Shown here piece after piece: positions 8,166 through 16,588 of a DNA stretch of 64,000 bases. The DNA is from TMED14 sp003507115. GTDB taxonomy: Bacteria; Bacteroidota; Bacteroidia; Flavobacteriales; Schleiferiaceae. Numbering within the stretch: the stretch's first letter is position 1; each line of letters opens with the position of its first letter. The notes below the pieces were generated by a model that saw only the letters and a list, made by a program, of their open reading frames with translations, ran no database searches and had not been told where the DNA came from. Location of the stretch: NCBI GenBank assembly GCA_943787925.1, contig CALSOH010000001.1, forward strand, positions 186,001 through 250,000. Reading direction: 5' to 3'. Both the position numbers and the translations under genes were made by a program.

Positions 8166-8173
8166 CAAAGGTA
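8166..8173 (-). promoter_or_regulatory. -7 element of fumC promoter (TACCTTTG)
   Basis: Exact TAnnTTTG on the minus strand, 5 bases before the fumC ATG. Confidence 0.65.
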
Positions 8174-8188
8174 GTATTCTAGGGGTGC

Positions 8189-8217
8189 TTGCTATGCCCA
8201 TTTGGAATGTATCTTTG
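8189..8217 (+). promoter_or_regulatory. Promoter of the 52-residue membrane protein
   Basis: A TTG at 8189-8191 and an exact -7 box TATCTTTG at 8210-8217 (18-base spacer), 22 bases before the ATG at 8240. Divergent from the fumC promoter. Confidence 0.55.
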
Positions 8218-8239
8218 TCACAAATTCAAACGCACGACC

Positions 8240-8398
8240 ATGAAATTCATCGGATTCCTCCTCGCCTTGTTGATCATCCTTACGGGATTTAGCATGCTCA
8301 TTTTCTTGGGCTTGTTCGTCGGCTATTGGTTGACTTTGGTGGGTTTGGAGCGTGTAGCGCCCAAGTTGGTCTACAAGTGGATTGGCCACGAAGAATAA
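8240..8398 (+). CDS. Small membrane protein of unknown function
   Basis: A 52-residue protein starting MKFIGFLLALLIILTG. Most of the chain is one long or two closely spaced hydrophobic helices (about residues 3-32), ending in a short polar tail, KLVYKWIGHEE. I chose the ATG at 8240 because a promoter box sits 22 bases upstream; an earlier in-frame start at 8189 would lie inside that promoter. I do not recognise a family. Its own promoter and a good terminator 40 bases downstream argue that it is a real, separately expressed gene rather than a chance frame. Confidence 0.6.
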   Translation: MKFIGFLLALLIILTGFSMLIFLGLFVGYWLTLVGLERVAPKLVYKWIGHEE

Positions 8399-8440
8399 GC
8401 CCAAAAACGACTTTTTCGGGAAAAATCCCGCTGAAATAAA

Positions 8441-8473
8441 AAAAACCGCGCCTTTCAGCGCGGTTTTTTTTAT
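8441..8473. terminator. Bidirectional intrinsic terminator
   Basis: The stem AACCGCGC / GCGCGGTT with a 5-6-base loop is flanked by A and T runs on both sides. It serves the small membrane protein (plus) and the mannose-1-phosphate guanylyltransferase gene (minus). Confidence 0.85.
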
Positions 8474-8496
8474 GCATTTGGGTTCCTTGGCGCTCT

Positions 8497-9582
8497 TTAG
8501 ACGTGCTTGTCACCCAACTTCACCTTGACATCGTTGACGTACTGCTTGATGTCCTGTTCCTTGTCACGGGGGCAGATGAGCAATCGGTCTTCCGATTGAA
8601 TCACAATGAAGTCATCCAGGCCGTCAATCACGGCCACCACATGGTTGGGCAGGGATAGAATATTGTTTTGGCTATTGTAGACCAGGATGTTGGGACGCAC
8701 CCCGGAATTTCCATCGGAATCTGGGACTCTCTGATCGTGCACGGCTCCCCATGAACCGAGGTCACTCCATCCAAACTCGGCGGGAAGGACATAGACTTGG
8801 CTGGCTTTTTCGAGGATACCATAGTCAATGGATTCATTGGGACATTGGGAATACATGCCCTCAATGAAGGTCTTCTCGTCCACCGTGTTTAGGGCATCCC
8901 AGCCGGCATCAAACGCAGCATAGACTTCCGGCATATATCGCTCAAAGGCGCTGAGGATGGCATTAGCATTCCAGAGGAAGATCCCCGCATTCCAAAGAAA
9001 CTCCCCGGTGGCCAAGAAGGACTCAGCCAATTCGCGGTTGGGTTTTTCGGTAAATGTTTTGACAGGTTTGATTTCAGAGCCCAAGGTGGTCGCTTCATTC
9101 TTGAACTGAATGTATCCATATCCGGTCTCTGGGCGGTGCGGGTTCATCCCTAAGGTGAGAAGAATGTTGTGCTCTTGGGTAGCCTGGAGTCCCACGTTGA
9201 GGATGCGCTCAAATTCGGCTTCGTGGGTCACGAGGTGGTCGGCGGGCGTAATCACAAAATTGGCTAAAGGATCGCGCTTCTTGAGTTTGAAGGCGGCATA
9301 CGCCACACAGGGGGCCGTGTTGCGTCGCGAGGGCTCGGCAATGATTTGGGCTCGGTCCATGGAGGGAATTTGGGCCAAACATTGGTCCGCATAATCCGCA
9401 TGGGTCACGATGTAAATGTGATCGGCTGGAACCACCCGAGCCATGCGTCGGAATGTTTGCTGCAGCAGACTTTCACCTGTGCCCAAAATATCCAAAAATT
9501 GCTTGGGCTGCTGGGAGGTACTGGTGGGCCAAAAGCGACTTCCGACACCTCCAGCCATAATTACGGCATACGTATGTTCCAT
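8497..9582 (-). CDS. Mannose-1-phosphate guanylyltransferase
   Basis: A 361-residue nucleotidyltransferase that makes GDP-mannose from GTP and mannose-1-phosphate, a precursor for glycans and LPS sugars. The N-terminus MAGGVGSRFWPTS is the nucleotide-binding signature, and KTFTEKPN is the sugar-phosphate-binding FxEKP motif. It lacks the C-terminal isomerase domain of bifunctional ManC/AlgA, so it is a stand-alone transferase. The ATG at 9582 gives the conserved N-terminus directly and has an exact promoter box 22 bases upstream; the longer open frame to 9711 runs through the divergent adk region and is not used. It shares a divergent promoter region with adk. Confidence 0.92.
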   Translation of the reverse strand: MEHTYAVIMAGGVGSRFWPTSTSQQPKQFLDILGTGESLLQQTFRRMARVVPADHIYIVTHADYADQCLAQIPSMDRAQIIAEPSRRNTAPCVAYAAFKLKKRDPLANFVITPADHLVTHEAEFERILNVGLQATQEHNILLTLGMNPHRPETGYGYIQFKNEATTLGSEIKPVKTFTEKPNRELAESFLATGEFLWNAGIFLWNANAILSAFERYMPEVYAAFDAGWDALNTVDEKTFIEGMYSQCPNESIDYGILEKASQVYVLPAEFGWSDLGSWGAVHDQRVPDSDGNSGVRPNILVYNSQNNILSLPNHVVAVIDGLDDFIVIQSEDRLLICPRDKEQDIKQYVNDVKVKLGDKHV

Positions 9583-9604
9583 GGCATGGATGGAGTTTAG
9601 AGGA

Positions 9605-9612
9605 CAAAGGTA
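9605..9612 (-). promoter_or_regulatory. -7 element of the guanylyltransferase promoter
   Basis: Minus-strand TACCTTTG, exact match, 22 bases before the start at 9582. Confidence 0.6.
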
Positions 9613-9630
9613 AAAAATGCAGGAGGGTCG

Positions 9631-9638
9631 TACCTTCG
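9631..9638 (+). promoter_or_regulatory. -7 element of the adk promoter (TACCTTCG)
   Basis: TAnnTTTG with one change, 17 bases before the adk ATG at 9656. It shows that the upstream in-frame ATG at 9617 is not the start. Confidence 0.5.
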
Positions 9639-9655
9639 CGCTTTGGTATTTTGAG

Positions 9656-10228
9656 ATGAAAAACATTGTATTATTCGGTCCTCCCGGGGCAGGCAAAGGA
9701 ACACAGAGCACCTTCTTGGTAGAAAAATTTGGCTTTGTTCACCTGAGCACGGGGGATATCTTCCGTTTTAACATCAAAAACGCCACAGAATTGGGTAATC
9801 TAGCCAAGTCGTACATGGATCAAGGCAAGTTGGTCCCGGATGCGGTGACGATTGATATGCTTCAAGCCGAATGGAGCAAACATCCGAATGCCGTGGGCTT
9901 TCTATTTGATGGATTCCCGCGCACCCAAGCACAGGCCGAAGCCCTGGATGCCATCCTCGCCGAAGCCGGCCAACAGATTTCGGCCATGATCGGCTTGGAA
10001 GTGCCCGATGAAGAATTGATGGCGCGCTTGCTAGATCGAGGCAAGACTTCAGGCCGCCCCGATGATGCTAACCCCGAAGTAATCGCCCAGCGCGTCGCGG
10101 TATACCACCGCGAAACCGCCCCCGTTCAAGGATACTACGAAGCTCAAGGAAAGTATAAAGGCATTTCTGGGGTGGGAAGTATTTCCGACATCGCCGCCGC
10201 TCTCGAACAAACGTTGCACGCGCTTTAA
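9656..10228 (+). CDS. adk: Adenylate kinase
   Basis: A 190-residue kinase that interconverts ATP + AMP and 2 ADP. The P-loop GPPGAGKGTQ is at residues 8-17, STGDIFR is the AMP-binding region, and FLFDGFPRTQAQAEAL is the adenylate kinase signature. The LID region is the short form: after LLDRGKTSGRPDD the chain goes straight on, without a cysteine-containing zinc lid. The start at 9656 gives the usual MKNIVLFG opening and lies 17 bases after a promoter box. It is followed 11 bases later by obgE on the same strand, forming an adk-obgE-PAP2-crcB operon. Confidence 0.96.
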   Translation: MKNIVLFGPPGAGKGTQSTFLVEKFGFVHLSTGDIFRFNIKNATELGNLAKSYMDQGKLVPDAVTIDMLQAEWSKHPNAVGFLFDGFPRTQAQAEALDAILAEAGQQISAMIGLEVPDEELMARLLDRGKTSGRPDDANPEVIAQRVAVYHRETAPVQGYYEAQGKYKGISGVGSISDIAAALEQTLHAL

Positions 10229-10239
10229 GCGCCCCCCTC

Positions 10240-11232
10240 ATGGCAGATACCAACTTTATTGACTACGTCAAGATCTACTGCGCCTCGGGCAAAGGAGGGG
10301 CAGGCAGTGCCCACTTCTACCGCGCCCGTGGAATTCCCAAAGGAGGTCCGGACGGAGGCGATGGTGGCCGTGGAGGTCACATCATTCTCGAAGGCAATAA
10401 CCAAAGTTGGACCCTCCTTCACCTCAAGTACCGCAAGCACATCAAGGCGGTTATGGGCGGTGGGGGTGGCCGAAACGACCGACACGGTGGCGATGGAGAG
10501 GACATCATCTTGCACGTTCCCTTGGGAACCATTGCCAAGGATGCCGAAACGGGCGAGCAAAAATGTGAAATTACAGAACACGGTCAGCGCGTCATCCTCT
10601 TGCCTGGCGGGCGGGGAGGACTCGGAAACACCCATTTCAAAAGTGCTACGAACCAAGCTCCCCACTTTGCGCAACCGGGCGAGGCAGGGCAGGAGGGCTG
10701 GTTTATTCTTGAGCTCAAGGTCCTCGCGGATGTCGGTCTAGTGGGCTTTCCCAATGCGGGAAAATCCACCTTGCTCTCTGTGGTGTCGGCCGCCAAGCCG
10801 GAAATAGCGGACTATCCCTTTACGACCCTGGTGCCCAATCTGGGGGTCGTGGAATACCGAGGGTACAACTCCTTCATCATCGCGGATATCCCGGGAATTA
10901 TCGAAGGAGCGAGCGAAGGCAAGGGCTTAGGGCACCGCTTCTTGCGCCATATTGAGCGCAATTCGATGCTGCTCTTCTTGGTTCCTGCCGATTCGGCAGA
11001 CCACGCGAAGGAGTATGCCATTTTGCTCGCTGAATTGGAGAAATACAACCCAGATTTGATTGGAAAACAGCGTTTGTTGGCGATTTCCAAGTCGGACATT
11101 CTCGATGCAGAACTCAGGGAAGAAATCTCTGCCACCTTGCCTCCGAAGGTGCCTCACCTCTTCTTTAGCTCGGTATCGGGGGAGAACCTTCAAGAACTGA
11201 AAGATTTGCTTTGGGTGGCCTTGAACAACTAA
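10240..11232 (+). CDS. obgE: Obg-family GTPase
   Basis: A 330-residue GTPase that associates with the 50S ribosomal subunit and links ribosome assembly to growth. The glycine-rich Obg fold occupies about residues 1-160 (KGGAGSAHFYRARGIPKGGP, GGRGGLGNTHFKSATNQAP). The G domain follows with G1 GFPNAGKSTLL, G3 ADIPGIIEGA and the G4 region AISKSDI. The chain stops soon after the G domain, so the C-terminal OCT domain of longer Obg proteins is missing, as is common in this phylum. Its last 22 bases overlap the likely TTG start of the next gene, suggesting coupled translation. Confidence 0.95.
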   Translation: MADTNFIDYVKIYCASGKGGAGSAHFYRARGIPKGGPDGGDGGRGGHIILEGNNQSWTLLHLKYRKHIKAVMGGGGGRNDRHGGDGEDIILHVPLGTIAKDAETGEQKCEITEHGQRVILLPGGRGGLGNTHFKSATNQAPHFAQPGEAGQEGWFILELKVLADVGLVGFPNAGKSTLLSVVSAAKPEIADYPFTTLVPNLGVVEYRGYNSFIIADIPGIIEGASEGKGLGHRFLRHIERNSMLLFLVPADSADHAKEYAILLAELEKYNPDLIGKQRLLAISKSDILDAELREEISATLPPKVPHLFFSSVSGENLQELKDLLWVALNN

Positions 11233-11780
11233 TACAGCTCGATCAGGAGCTTTTTCTCGCCTGGACTTCTGGGGGGTCAGGCGCTGCTATTCCTTTTTTC
11301 CGTGTGTTGAGCGCACCGTGGCTTAGTTACGGGGTGTTAGCCCTTTTACTCGCCTATGCCGCTAGAACATGGGAACTTATGCGAGTGGTCCAATGGGCGG
11401 CTCTGCTCATCGCCGCCGTTGCCCTGAGCGATTGGTTGAGTGTTCACGCCTTCAAGGAAGTCTTGGAACGCCTGCGCCCCTGCCACGATCCGGATCTTGT
11501 AGGGAAATTCGTCCTAGGGGCAGAGCGCTGCGGAGGGCGCTATGGTTTTGTTTCCTCTCATGCGGCAACTGTCTGGGCCGCTTGGATGGTTGTTCGCGCA
11601 GCCCGTCCCCCCCGGCACGTCTGGATCGCCATGACTACGTATGCCTTGCTCGTCTCCTATAGCCGTATTTACCTGGGTGTCCATTATCCCGGGGATGTTC
11701 TCGGGGGCGCCATGTTGGGCGTGACGGTAGCCGCAGTCCTGTTAGCTTGGCGAAAATCTCCTACCTTTTCGACTCTATGA
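11211..11780 (+). CDS. PAP2-family membrane phosphatase
   Basis: A 189-residue integral membrane phosphatase, probably acting on undecaprenyl diphosphate or a phospholipid phosphate at the periplasmic face. The three PAP2 motifs are present: KEVLERLRP (KX6RP), VSSHAAT (in place of PSGH) and SRIYLGVHYPGD (SRX5HX3D). Several hydrophobic helices surround them. No in-frame ATG occurs until residue ~53, so TTG at 11211, inside the obgE 3' end, is the likely start. The stop overlaps the crcB start in an ATGA, so the two are translationally coupled. The exact substrate cannot be told from sequence. Confidence 0.82.
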   Translation: MGGLEQLIQLDQELFLAWTSGGSGAAIPFFRVLSAPWLSYGVLALLLAYAARTWELMRVVQWAALLIAAVALSDWLSVHAFKEVLERLRPCHDPDLVGKFVLGAERCGGRYGFVSSHAATVWAAWMVVRAARPPRHVWIAMTTYALLVSYSRIYLGVHYPGDVLGGAMLGVTVAAVLLAWRKSPTFSTL

Positions 11781-12133
11781 CCTCGATACTCCTCGTATTT
11801 CTCGGTGGCGGGATTGGTTCAGTTCTCCGATGGGGAGTGGGCCAAGGCCTGCAAACGGTCTGGAAGCATCCCTATGCGGTCATGGGGGGGACGCTGATCG
11901 CGAATCTCCTGGCCTGTTGGGTCCTCGGCTGGGCCTTGGCAAAGGGTTCGAACCCCAAAGCGATGCTTCTGGTCACGGTTGGAATTTGCGGGGGCTTCAG
12001 CACCTTTTCCACCTTTTCCTATGAGGTGCTTGGCTTGCTCCGTCAGGGCGAGTGGGGCATCGCGGGGGGCTATGTGCTCTGTAGTGTGCTCCTGGGTCTC
12101 GCGGCCGTTGCACTGGGTTTGCGCTGGGGATAG
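11777..12133 (+). CDS. crcB: Fluoride channel CrcB/FluC
   Basis: A 118-residue, four-helix membrane protein that acts as a dimeric fluoride exporter. Family motifs are clear: GGGIGSVLRW near the N-terminus, GTLIANLLACWVLG in the second helix (with the conserved Asn), and GICGGFSTFSTFSYE, the pore-lining phenylalanine/serine-threonine stretch. The ATG at 11777 overlaps the stop of the PAP2 gene (ATGA) and gives the standard N-terminus. I see no fluoride riboswitch before it; it is simply the last gene of the adk operon. The convergent T9SS gene ends only 6 bases away, with no terminator visible between them. Confidence 0.92.
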   Translation: MTSILLVFLGGGIGSVLRWGVGQGLQTVWKHPYAVMGGTLIANLLACWVLGWALAKGSNPKAMLLVTVGICGGFSTFSTFSYEVLGLLRQGEWGIAGGYVLCSVLLGLAAVALGLRWG

Positions 12134-12139
12134 CCTTCG

Positions 12140-14347
12140 CTATCGGTACAGCAGGACCGTTCCCGTGTATTCCACCGGGGAATCGCCAAAATCCACAATA
12201 AATAGGTGCCAAGAATAGACGTCTTGGGGGCATGGTGGACCTTGGTTCCGCAGTTGACCATTCCACTCTTCGAGCGCATCATCCGATTCGTAGACGACCT
12301 GACCCCATCGGTTGGCGATAACCAAATGGTAGGTGGTAAATCCCGTCACGAAGGGGCGGAAGAATTCATTTTTGCCATCGCCGTTCGGCGTGAAGGCGGT
12401 GGGGGCCCATATGTTCAGCACGGGATTAATCCGAACCCAAACGCCCAGGGTGTCCCAGCAACCATATTGGTTGACCGCGATGCGCTTCACCTCGAAGTTC
12501 CCCGTATCGCTGTATTGGTGCGCAAAGAAGTCGGTCTGGGTGTAGAGCGTGGAGTCCCCCATGTCGAAGAAGAACTGCTCATTGAATAAAAATCCCCCGG
12601 CATCCACCGTCACGACCGGGGTGTAAATGCTGGTCACCGATGGAGTGACCGTGAATGTACTCGAAGGCCTCGGATTCACGAGGACGGCTTCTGGATAGGA
12701 AACAAAAATGGTATCGATGCAGCCGTCGTCGGTCCACATCCACAGCTTCACATCGTACAGGCCGGCCTGCGTGTACGTATGGGAAGGCATCGCTGCATGG
12801 CTGGTGTCTCCGTCCCCAAAGTCCCAGAGGAAGAACATCTCGGTGGAAGCAGACGCCTGGGGGTCAAAAAGGTGGGTGTAGGGTTCACAGCCCACGATGC
12901 CGCTGATTTGCGCGTCAATCTGGGGCCGTTGATACACCCGAATGGTATCGTACACCGTCTCCTCGCATGCTTTGGATTTGATGTAGAGCTGCACCGGGTA
13001 GGCACCGGGCTGAGCGAAGGTGATGGGGGGCGGGAATTCTCCGCTGTAGCTCGCCAAGTTCGCGTCGCCGGGTTGTCCAAAGGACCACTCAATCGTCGCA
13101 TCTGGATACCAAAAGCCCGTTGGGGTAAAGACAAAGTTTTGCTCGTCCGCACATACCCCGCCTGACCACTGTATCCCTGCATTGATGGGGGGATAAATGT
13201 GGAAGACCACTTGATCTGTATCGGCACAGGGCCATCCTGGGTTGGCAATCAACGTGACGATGTAGACCCCCGTGTCGTTAAACGTGTAGACCGGGTTGGG
13301 CAAATTGGAGGTGTCCGTCGTGAGGTTGGGGTCCCCAAAATCCCAATGGAAAAAAGTCGCATTGTAGCTGTCTTCTTGGAAGGGCACGGTGGTGCCGATG
13401 CAGAGCTGGGAGGGGTCGTCTACTTCCGAAATGATGTCCGCCCAAATGGCGGCCTGGCAGGAGGTCACATTGAATTGATAGTCTCGTCGAATCGTATTGA
13501 TTAACACGCCATTGCGCCATTCCTCGACACACATAGCCATTACATATTGCCCTAACACGGTGATTTTGCCCTGTAAATGGCCCGTGGTCGGATTCATAGA
13601 TAATGGGGGATTGCCGGGGATGGGATTGGTTGACGTATTTGGAAACTTATAAGGCACCACGGTGTAGGGCGGCGGTGCTGGAGGGCTGGGTTGTGGGCTG
13701 TTAAAACCTCCGCCATTGCCCTTGCCGCCCCCGTGGTATAGGTCGCATAGAGAATAGTACAGGGAATCCCCATCGGGGTCGGTACAGGTCACCGGAATGT
13801 TGAGGTATTCCTGGGAACACAAGACGATGGGTGGGGTAGAGTCCCACTGTGGGCTGCTGTTGCAGGTGTCATTGGGCGGAATGCGCGTCGTAACCGTCAT
13901 GCCCCAATCATCGGGGTTGTTGACGTTGGTGATGGTGGCATTGCGACAGCATCGTTGGTAGGTAATCACATACCCGGAAGCTCGTGGAGGAAGACTTTGA
14001 ATGGTGGTGTAGTTGGAGTATTCTGTGCAGATATTGGGAGGCGCCTGCAAACATGGGTTTCCGGTGTTGGCGGGGAGGGGAATCGTCGCTCCCTTATTGA
14101 CTTGCAAGTTGTAGAGCAATTGTCCACTTACCCCATCGTAAATGCCGATGGAGGCCGTCTGATCCAGCTGGGCTCCCGTGGAATTGCAATCTCGGTACAC
14201 CACCAGTTTGAGCTGGTATTGGTTGTTTCCGGTGCAGGTGTAGGTCAGGTCTCCGCCCACCAAATGCGCGGCCCACGAGGGGAATACGCTGGCCACTAAC
14301 AGGCTCACCGCCCACAGGGCACGAAGCCCAAATGGTCGACTAAACAT
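12140..14347 (-). CDS. Cell-surface PKD-repeat protein with type B T9SS sorting domain
   Basis: A 735-residue exported protein. A signal peptide ending around SWA is followed by AHLVGGDLTYTC, which opens a ~300-residue cysteine-containing domain (ICTEY, YQRCCRNATI, RRDYQFNV) very like that of the protein at 44743-46647. PKD domains follow (FFHWDFGDPNLT, MFFLWDFGDGDTS). The C-terminus, with AFTPNGDGKNEFF and IANRWGQVVYES, is the gliding-motility-associated type B sorting domain. The start at 14347 overlaps the stop of the GHMP kinase gene by 8 bases, so it is the last gene of an HMG-CoA reductase-kinase operon. That is an unexpected partner, and no metabolic link is evident. Confidence 0.88.
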   Translation of the reverse strand: MFSRPFGLRALWAVSLLVASVFPSWAAHLVGGDLTYTCTGNNQYQLKLVVYRDCNSTGAQLDQTASIGIYDGVSGQLLYNLQVNKGATIPLPANTGNPCLQAPPNICTEYSNYTTIQSLPPRASGYVITYQRCCRNATITNVNNPDDWGMTVTTRIPPNDTCNSSPQWDSTPPIVLCSQEYLNIPVTCTDPDGDSLYYSLCDLYHGGGKGNGGGFNSPQPSPPAPPPYTVVPYKFPNTSTNPIPGNPPLSMNPTTGHLQGKITVLGQYVMAMCVEEWRNGVLINTIRRDYQFNVTSCQAAIWADIISEVDDPSQLCIGTTVPFQEDSYNATFFHWDFGDPNLTTDTSNLPNPVYTFNDTGVYIVTLIANPGWPCADTDQVVFHIYPPINAGIQWSGGVCADEQNFVFTPTGFWYPDATIEWSFGQPGDANLASYSGEFPPPITFAQPGAYPVQLYIKSKACEETVYDTIRVYQRPQIDAQISGIVGCEPYTHLFDPQASASTEMFFLWDFGDGDTSHAAMPSHTYTQAGLYDVKLWMWTDDGCIDTIFVSYPEAVLVNPRPSSTFTVTPSVTSIYTPVVTVDAGGFLFNEQFFFDMGDSTLYTQTDFFAHQYSDTGNFEVKRIAVNQYGCWDTLGVWVRINPVLNIWAPTAFTPNGDGKNEFFRPFVTGFTTYHLVIANRWGQVVYESDDALEEWNGQLRNQGPPCPQDVYSWHLFIVDFGDSPVEYTGTVLLYR

Positions 14348-15227
14348 GGAGGACCACCTCCTTCCAGGGAAAAACCGGTGCATACCCACAGTCGTGAAGG
14401 TAGGCAAGGGTATCGGGATTCGGGTCGCAAAACAAGGCAAAGTCCCCACCCCAAGCGCCTAGGCTCTTTCCGCCCGCGTGAGCGCGCGCGGAAGGGGAGG
14501 CATACTGGGGAAGAACGGGGGATTCAGCGCCCAAATGATCCGCCATAAACTGTTCATGTGCAAGGAGGTAACTCGCCCATTGCTCTGGACTGGAGGCTTC
14601 CAGAAGGTCCACAGTAAGCTGGGTGGTGTGGGCGGCGGCCCGGTCGTCGTGGGTCGCATAGGATTTCACGGCGGCTTGGCTATCGCGTTTTTGGCCCAAA
14701 TAGGCCAAGTACAGAGCCTGGCTGGGCCAATGCTCCATGGAAACCCGGCGAACCTCGCACGTATTCCCACGGCGGCGGTAGAGGATGGCTCCGGAGGCTT
14801 GCGCACAGGCCACATCGTAGCCTGAACCTTGGGAGACGGCAAAATGGAGGGCCATGGGATCGACGCCCATCCATTGGGCCATCAGGGATGTGAGAGTGCT
14901 TGAGCTCCCCCAGCCCCATTCGCGCTCAAATTCGAGGACCGTTTCGACATGCCCCGTAGGCCACTCGCTGCGACCGGCTAGGCGCAAGGCAGCTTCCATC
15001 GAGGTTCGGACCCAGTGGAGCTCTGGGGCCGACGCCACCTCGCCGGAAAGCCAAATCTCGCCGTGGCAATCCCGGGCTTCCCACGTAAGAGGGGCGGTGC
15101 CCGGGTGATGGGTCAGGTGTTGCCCTTTTTGGGTCGGGACGGCTAAGGCCCATGCGCCATGGAGCACCGTGTACTCGGAGGTGAGAAGCAGTTTTCCGTG
15201 GGCAAAGAAATGCGTCGTCCCGGCCAT
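14340..15227 (-). CDS. GHMP kinase of the bacteroidotal GYDIA type (mevalonate-pathway kinase candidate)
   Basis: A 295-residue member of the GHMP kinase superfamily. It opens with FFAHGKLLLTSEYTVLHGA, the usual substrate-binding start, has the ATP loop in WGWGSSSTLTSL (about residue 105) and GSGYDVACAQASG, the hallmark of a bacteroidotal subgroup with a GYD motif. It lies 2 bases after the HMG-CoA reductase gene on the same strand. This makes a mevalonate-pathway role likely (phosphorylating mevalonate or a derivative on the way to isopentenyl diphosphate). The exact step cannot be told from sequence; mevalonate kinase and phosphomevalonate kinase are both open. Confidence 0.8.
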   Translation of the reverse strand: MAGTTHFFAHGKLLLTSEYTVLHGAWALAVPTQKGQHLTHHPGTAPLTWEARDCHGEIWLSGEVASAPELHWVRTSMEAALRLAGRSEWPTGHVETVLEFEREWGWGSSSTLTSLMAQWMGVDPMALHFAVSQGSGYDVACAQASGAILYRRRGNTCEVRRVSMEHWPSQALYLAYLGQKRDSQAAVKSYATHDDRAAAHTTQLTVDLLEASSPEQWASYLLAHEQFMADHLGAESPVLPQYASPSARAHAGGKSLGAWGGDFALFCDPNPDTLAYLHDCGYAPVFPWKEVVLHV

Positions 15228-15229
15228 GG

Positions 15230-16561
15230 TTAATGGGTTTCGGGAAGGGGTAGGCCGCGCAGGTCATAAAAGGCCTTCACCACGTCGGCGTGGTGCGGTA
15301 CCAATTTGGCAAACTGGGCGGCGATGATTTCCTTTTCCGTTTCGGTCGCCCCGAGCTGGTTGAGAATATTCAAAAGGTGCATTTTCATGTGCCCTTTCTG
15401 GATGCCTGTGGTGGTTAAGGCACGCAAGGCGGCAAAATTTTGGGCCAAGCCGGAGGCGGCCACCACCATCATCAATTCATGCGCTCCGGGATGGCCGAGC
15501 ATCTCGAGGGCCATTTTCACGAGAGGATGCAGTTGGGTCAGCCCACCCACGGTTCCGAGGGACAAGGGAATTTCAATCCAAAAACGGAAGACCCCATCCT
15601 CCACCGAACAATGGGTCAAACTGCTGTAGGAGCCACTTCGGGCCGCGTAGGCATGGCAGGCCGCTTCGACGGCGCGGAAATCATTGCCCGTCGCCAAAAT
15701 GACCGCATCGATGCCGTTCATAATCCCCTTGTTGTGGGTGACCGCTCGATAGGGTTCCACCTCTGCGATGCGGACGGCGCGATGGAACTTATGGGCAAAT
15801 TCGGCCGCCGTCATGTCGGTGCCCTCCAGCATGTCCTCCATGGGACAAGACACTTCGCATCGGACCAAACATTCTGGGGTGTAATTCGAGAGGATGCATA
15901 GGACGACATCCAGGGGTGACGGGGCGGTTCTTGCGTCCTCGCGCACACAGGCTTTGAGGACCTTGGCCATTTCTTCCAGACAGGAATTAATGAAGTTGGC
16001 GCCCATGGAGTCCCGCGTGTCAAAACGGACTTCCACCTGATAGTAGTCCGCGAGGGCCTCCGTTTTATCGACGAGGCGAATATCCAAGATGCCTCCCCCA
16101 CGCTTTTCCATGTTCCCAGTGATGTGCGCGGTGGAGGCCCGGATTTGGCTTAGATGGGCGTCAAATACCGCCTGCAAAGCTGCTCCATCTCCCCCAAACA
16201 TGAAATGGATATGGCCAATTTTGGTGGAGGATAGGATGGTCGAGCGGAACCCTCCGCGGGCCATCCAGAATTGGGCTGATTTTGCGGCGGCGGCGACGAC
16301 AGAACTCTCCTCGATGGCCATCGGCACCGTGTAGACCTTGCCGTTAATCAGGAAATTGGGTGCCACCCCAAAGGGTAGGTAATAGTTGGCTACTGTATTC
16401 TCGATGAACTCATCGTGGCGCTTTTGGATCGCGGGATCCGCATGCATATAGCTCTGCATCAATGCCATGCCGGCTTCGGGCTGGGCCAAATGGGCTTTGG
16501 CGAGCCATTCCATTTTAGCTTGCTTCGAGAGTTTCGAAAATCCTTTAATCCGTTTTTCCAT
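15230..16561 (-). CDS. Hydroxymethylglutaryl-CoA reductase, class II
   Basis: A 443-residue soluble HMG-CoA reductase that makes (or in catabolic organisms uses) mevalonate. Class II features include IENTVANYYLPFGVAPNFLING, the catalytic-glutamate region MAIEESSVVAAA, the lysine in HNKGIMNGIDAV and the aspartate in ATGNDFRAVEA. The protein has no N-terminal membrane anchor. Databases often label this class degradative, but its pairing with a GHMP kinase suggests biosynthetic use for isoprenoids here. Its promoter box is 19 bases before the ATG and directly abuts the terminator hairpin of the upstream symporter gene. Confidence 0.92.
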   Translation of the reverse strand: MEKRIKGFSKLSKQAKMEWLAKAHLAQPEAGMALMQSYMHADPAIQKRHDEFIENTVANYYLPFGVAPNFLINGKVYTVPMAIEESSVVAAAAKSAQFWMARGGFRSTILSSTKIGHIHFMFGGDGAALQAVFDAHLSQIRASTAHITGNMEKRGGGILDIRLVDKTEALADYYQVEVRFDTRDSMGANFINSCLEEMAKVLKACVREDARTAPSPLDVVLCILSNYTPECLVRCEVSCPMEDMLEGTDMTAAEFAHKFHRAVRIAEVEPYRAVTHNKGIMNGIDAVILATGNDFRAVEAACHAYAARSGSYSSLTHCSVEDGVFRFWIEIPLSLGTVGGLTQLHPLVKMALEMLGHPGAHELMMVVAASGLAQNFAALRALTTTGIQKGHMKMHLLNILNQLGATETEKEIIAAQFAKLVPHHADVVKAFYDLRGLPLPETH

Positions 16562-16580
16562 GCGTCGTGAAGAATAGGTG

Positions 16581-16588
16581 CAAAGGTA
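16581..16588 (-). promoter_or_regulatory. -7 element of HMG-CoA reductase promoter (TACCTTTG)
   Basis: Exact TAnnTTTG on the minus strand, 19 bases before the start at 16561. It shares base 16588 with the preceding terminator stem. Confidence 0.6.

Noticed and set aside
7537..8292. 251-codon plus-strand frame over fumC
   Set aside because: Mirror of fumC; it would also run over the divergent promoter region and the start of the small membrane protein.
11700..11800. Fluoride riboswitch before crcB
   Set aside because: crcB starts inside the stop codon of the upstream gene, leaving no leader for a riboswitch.
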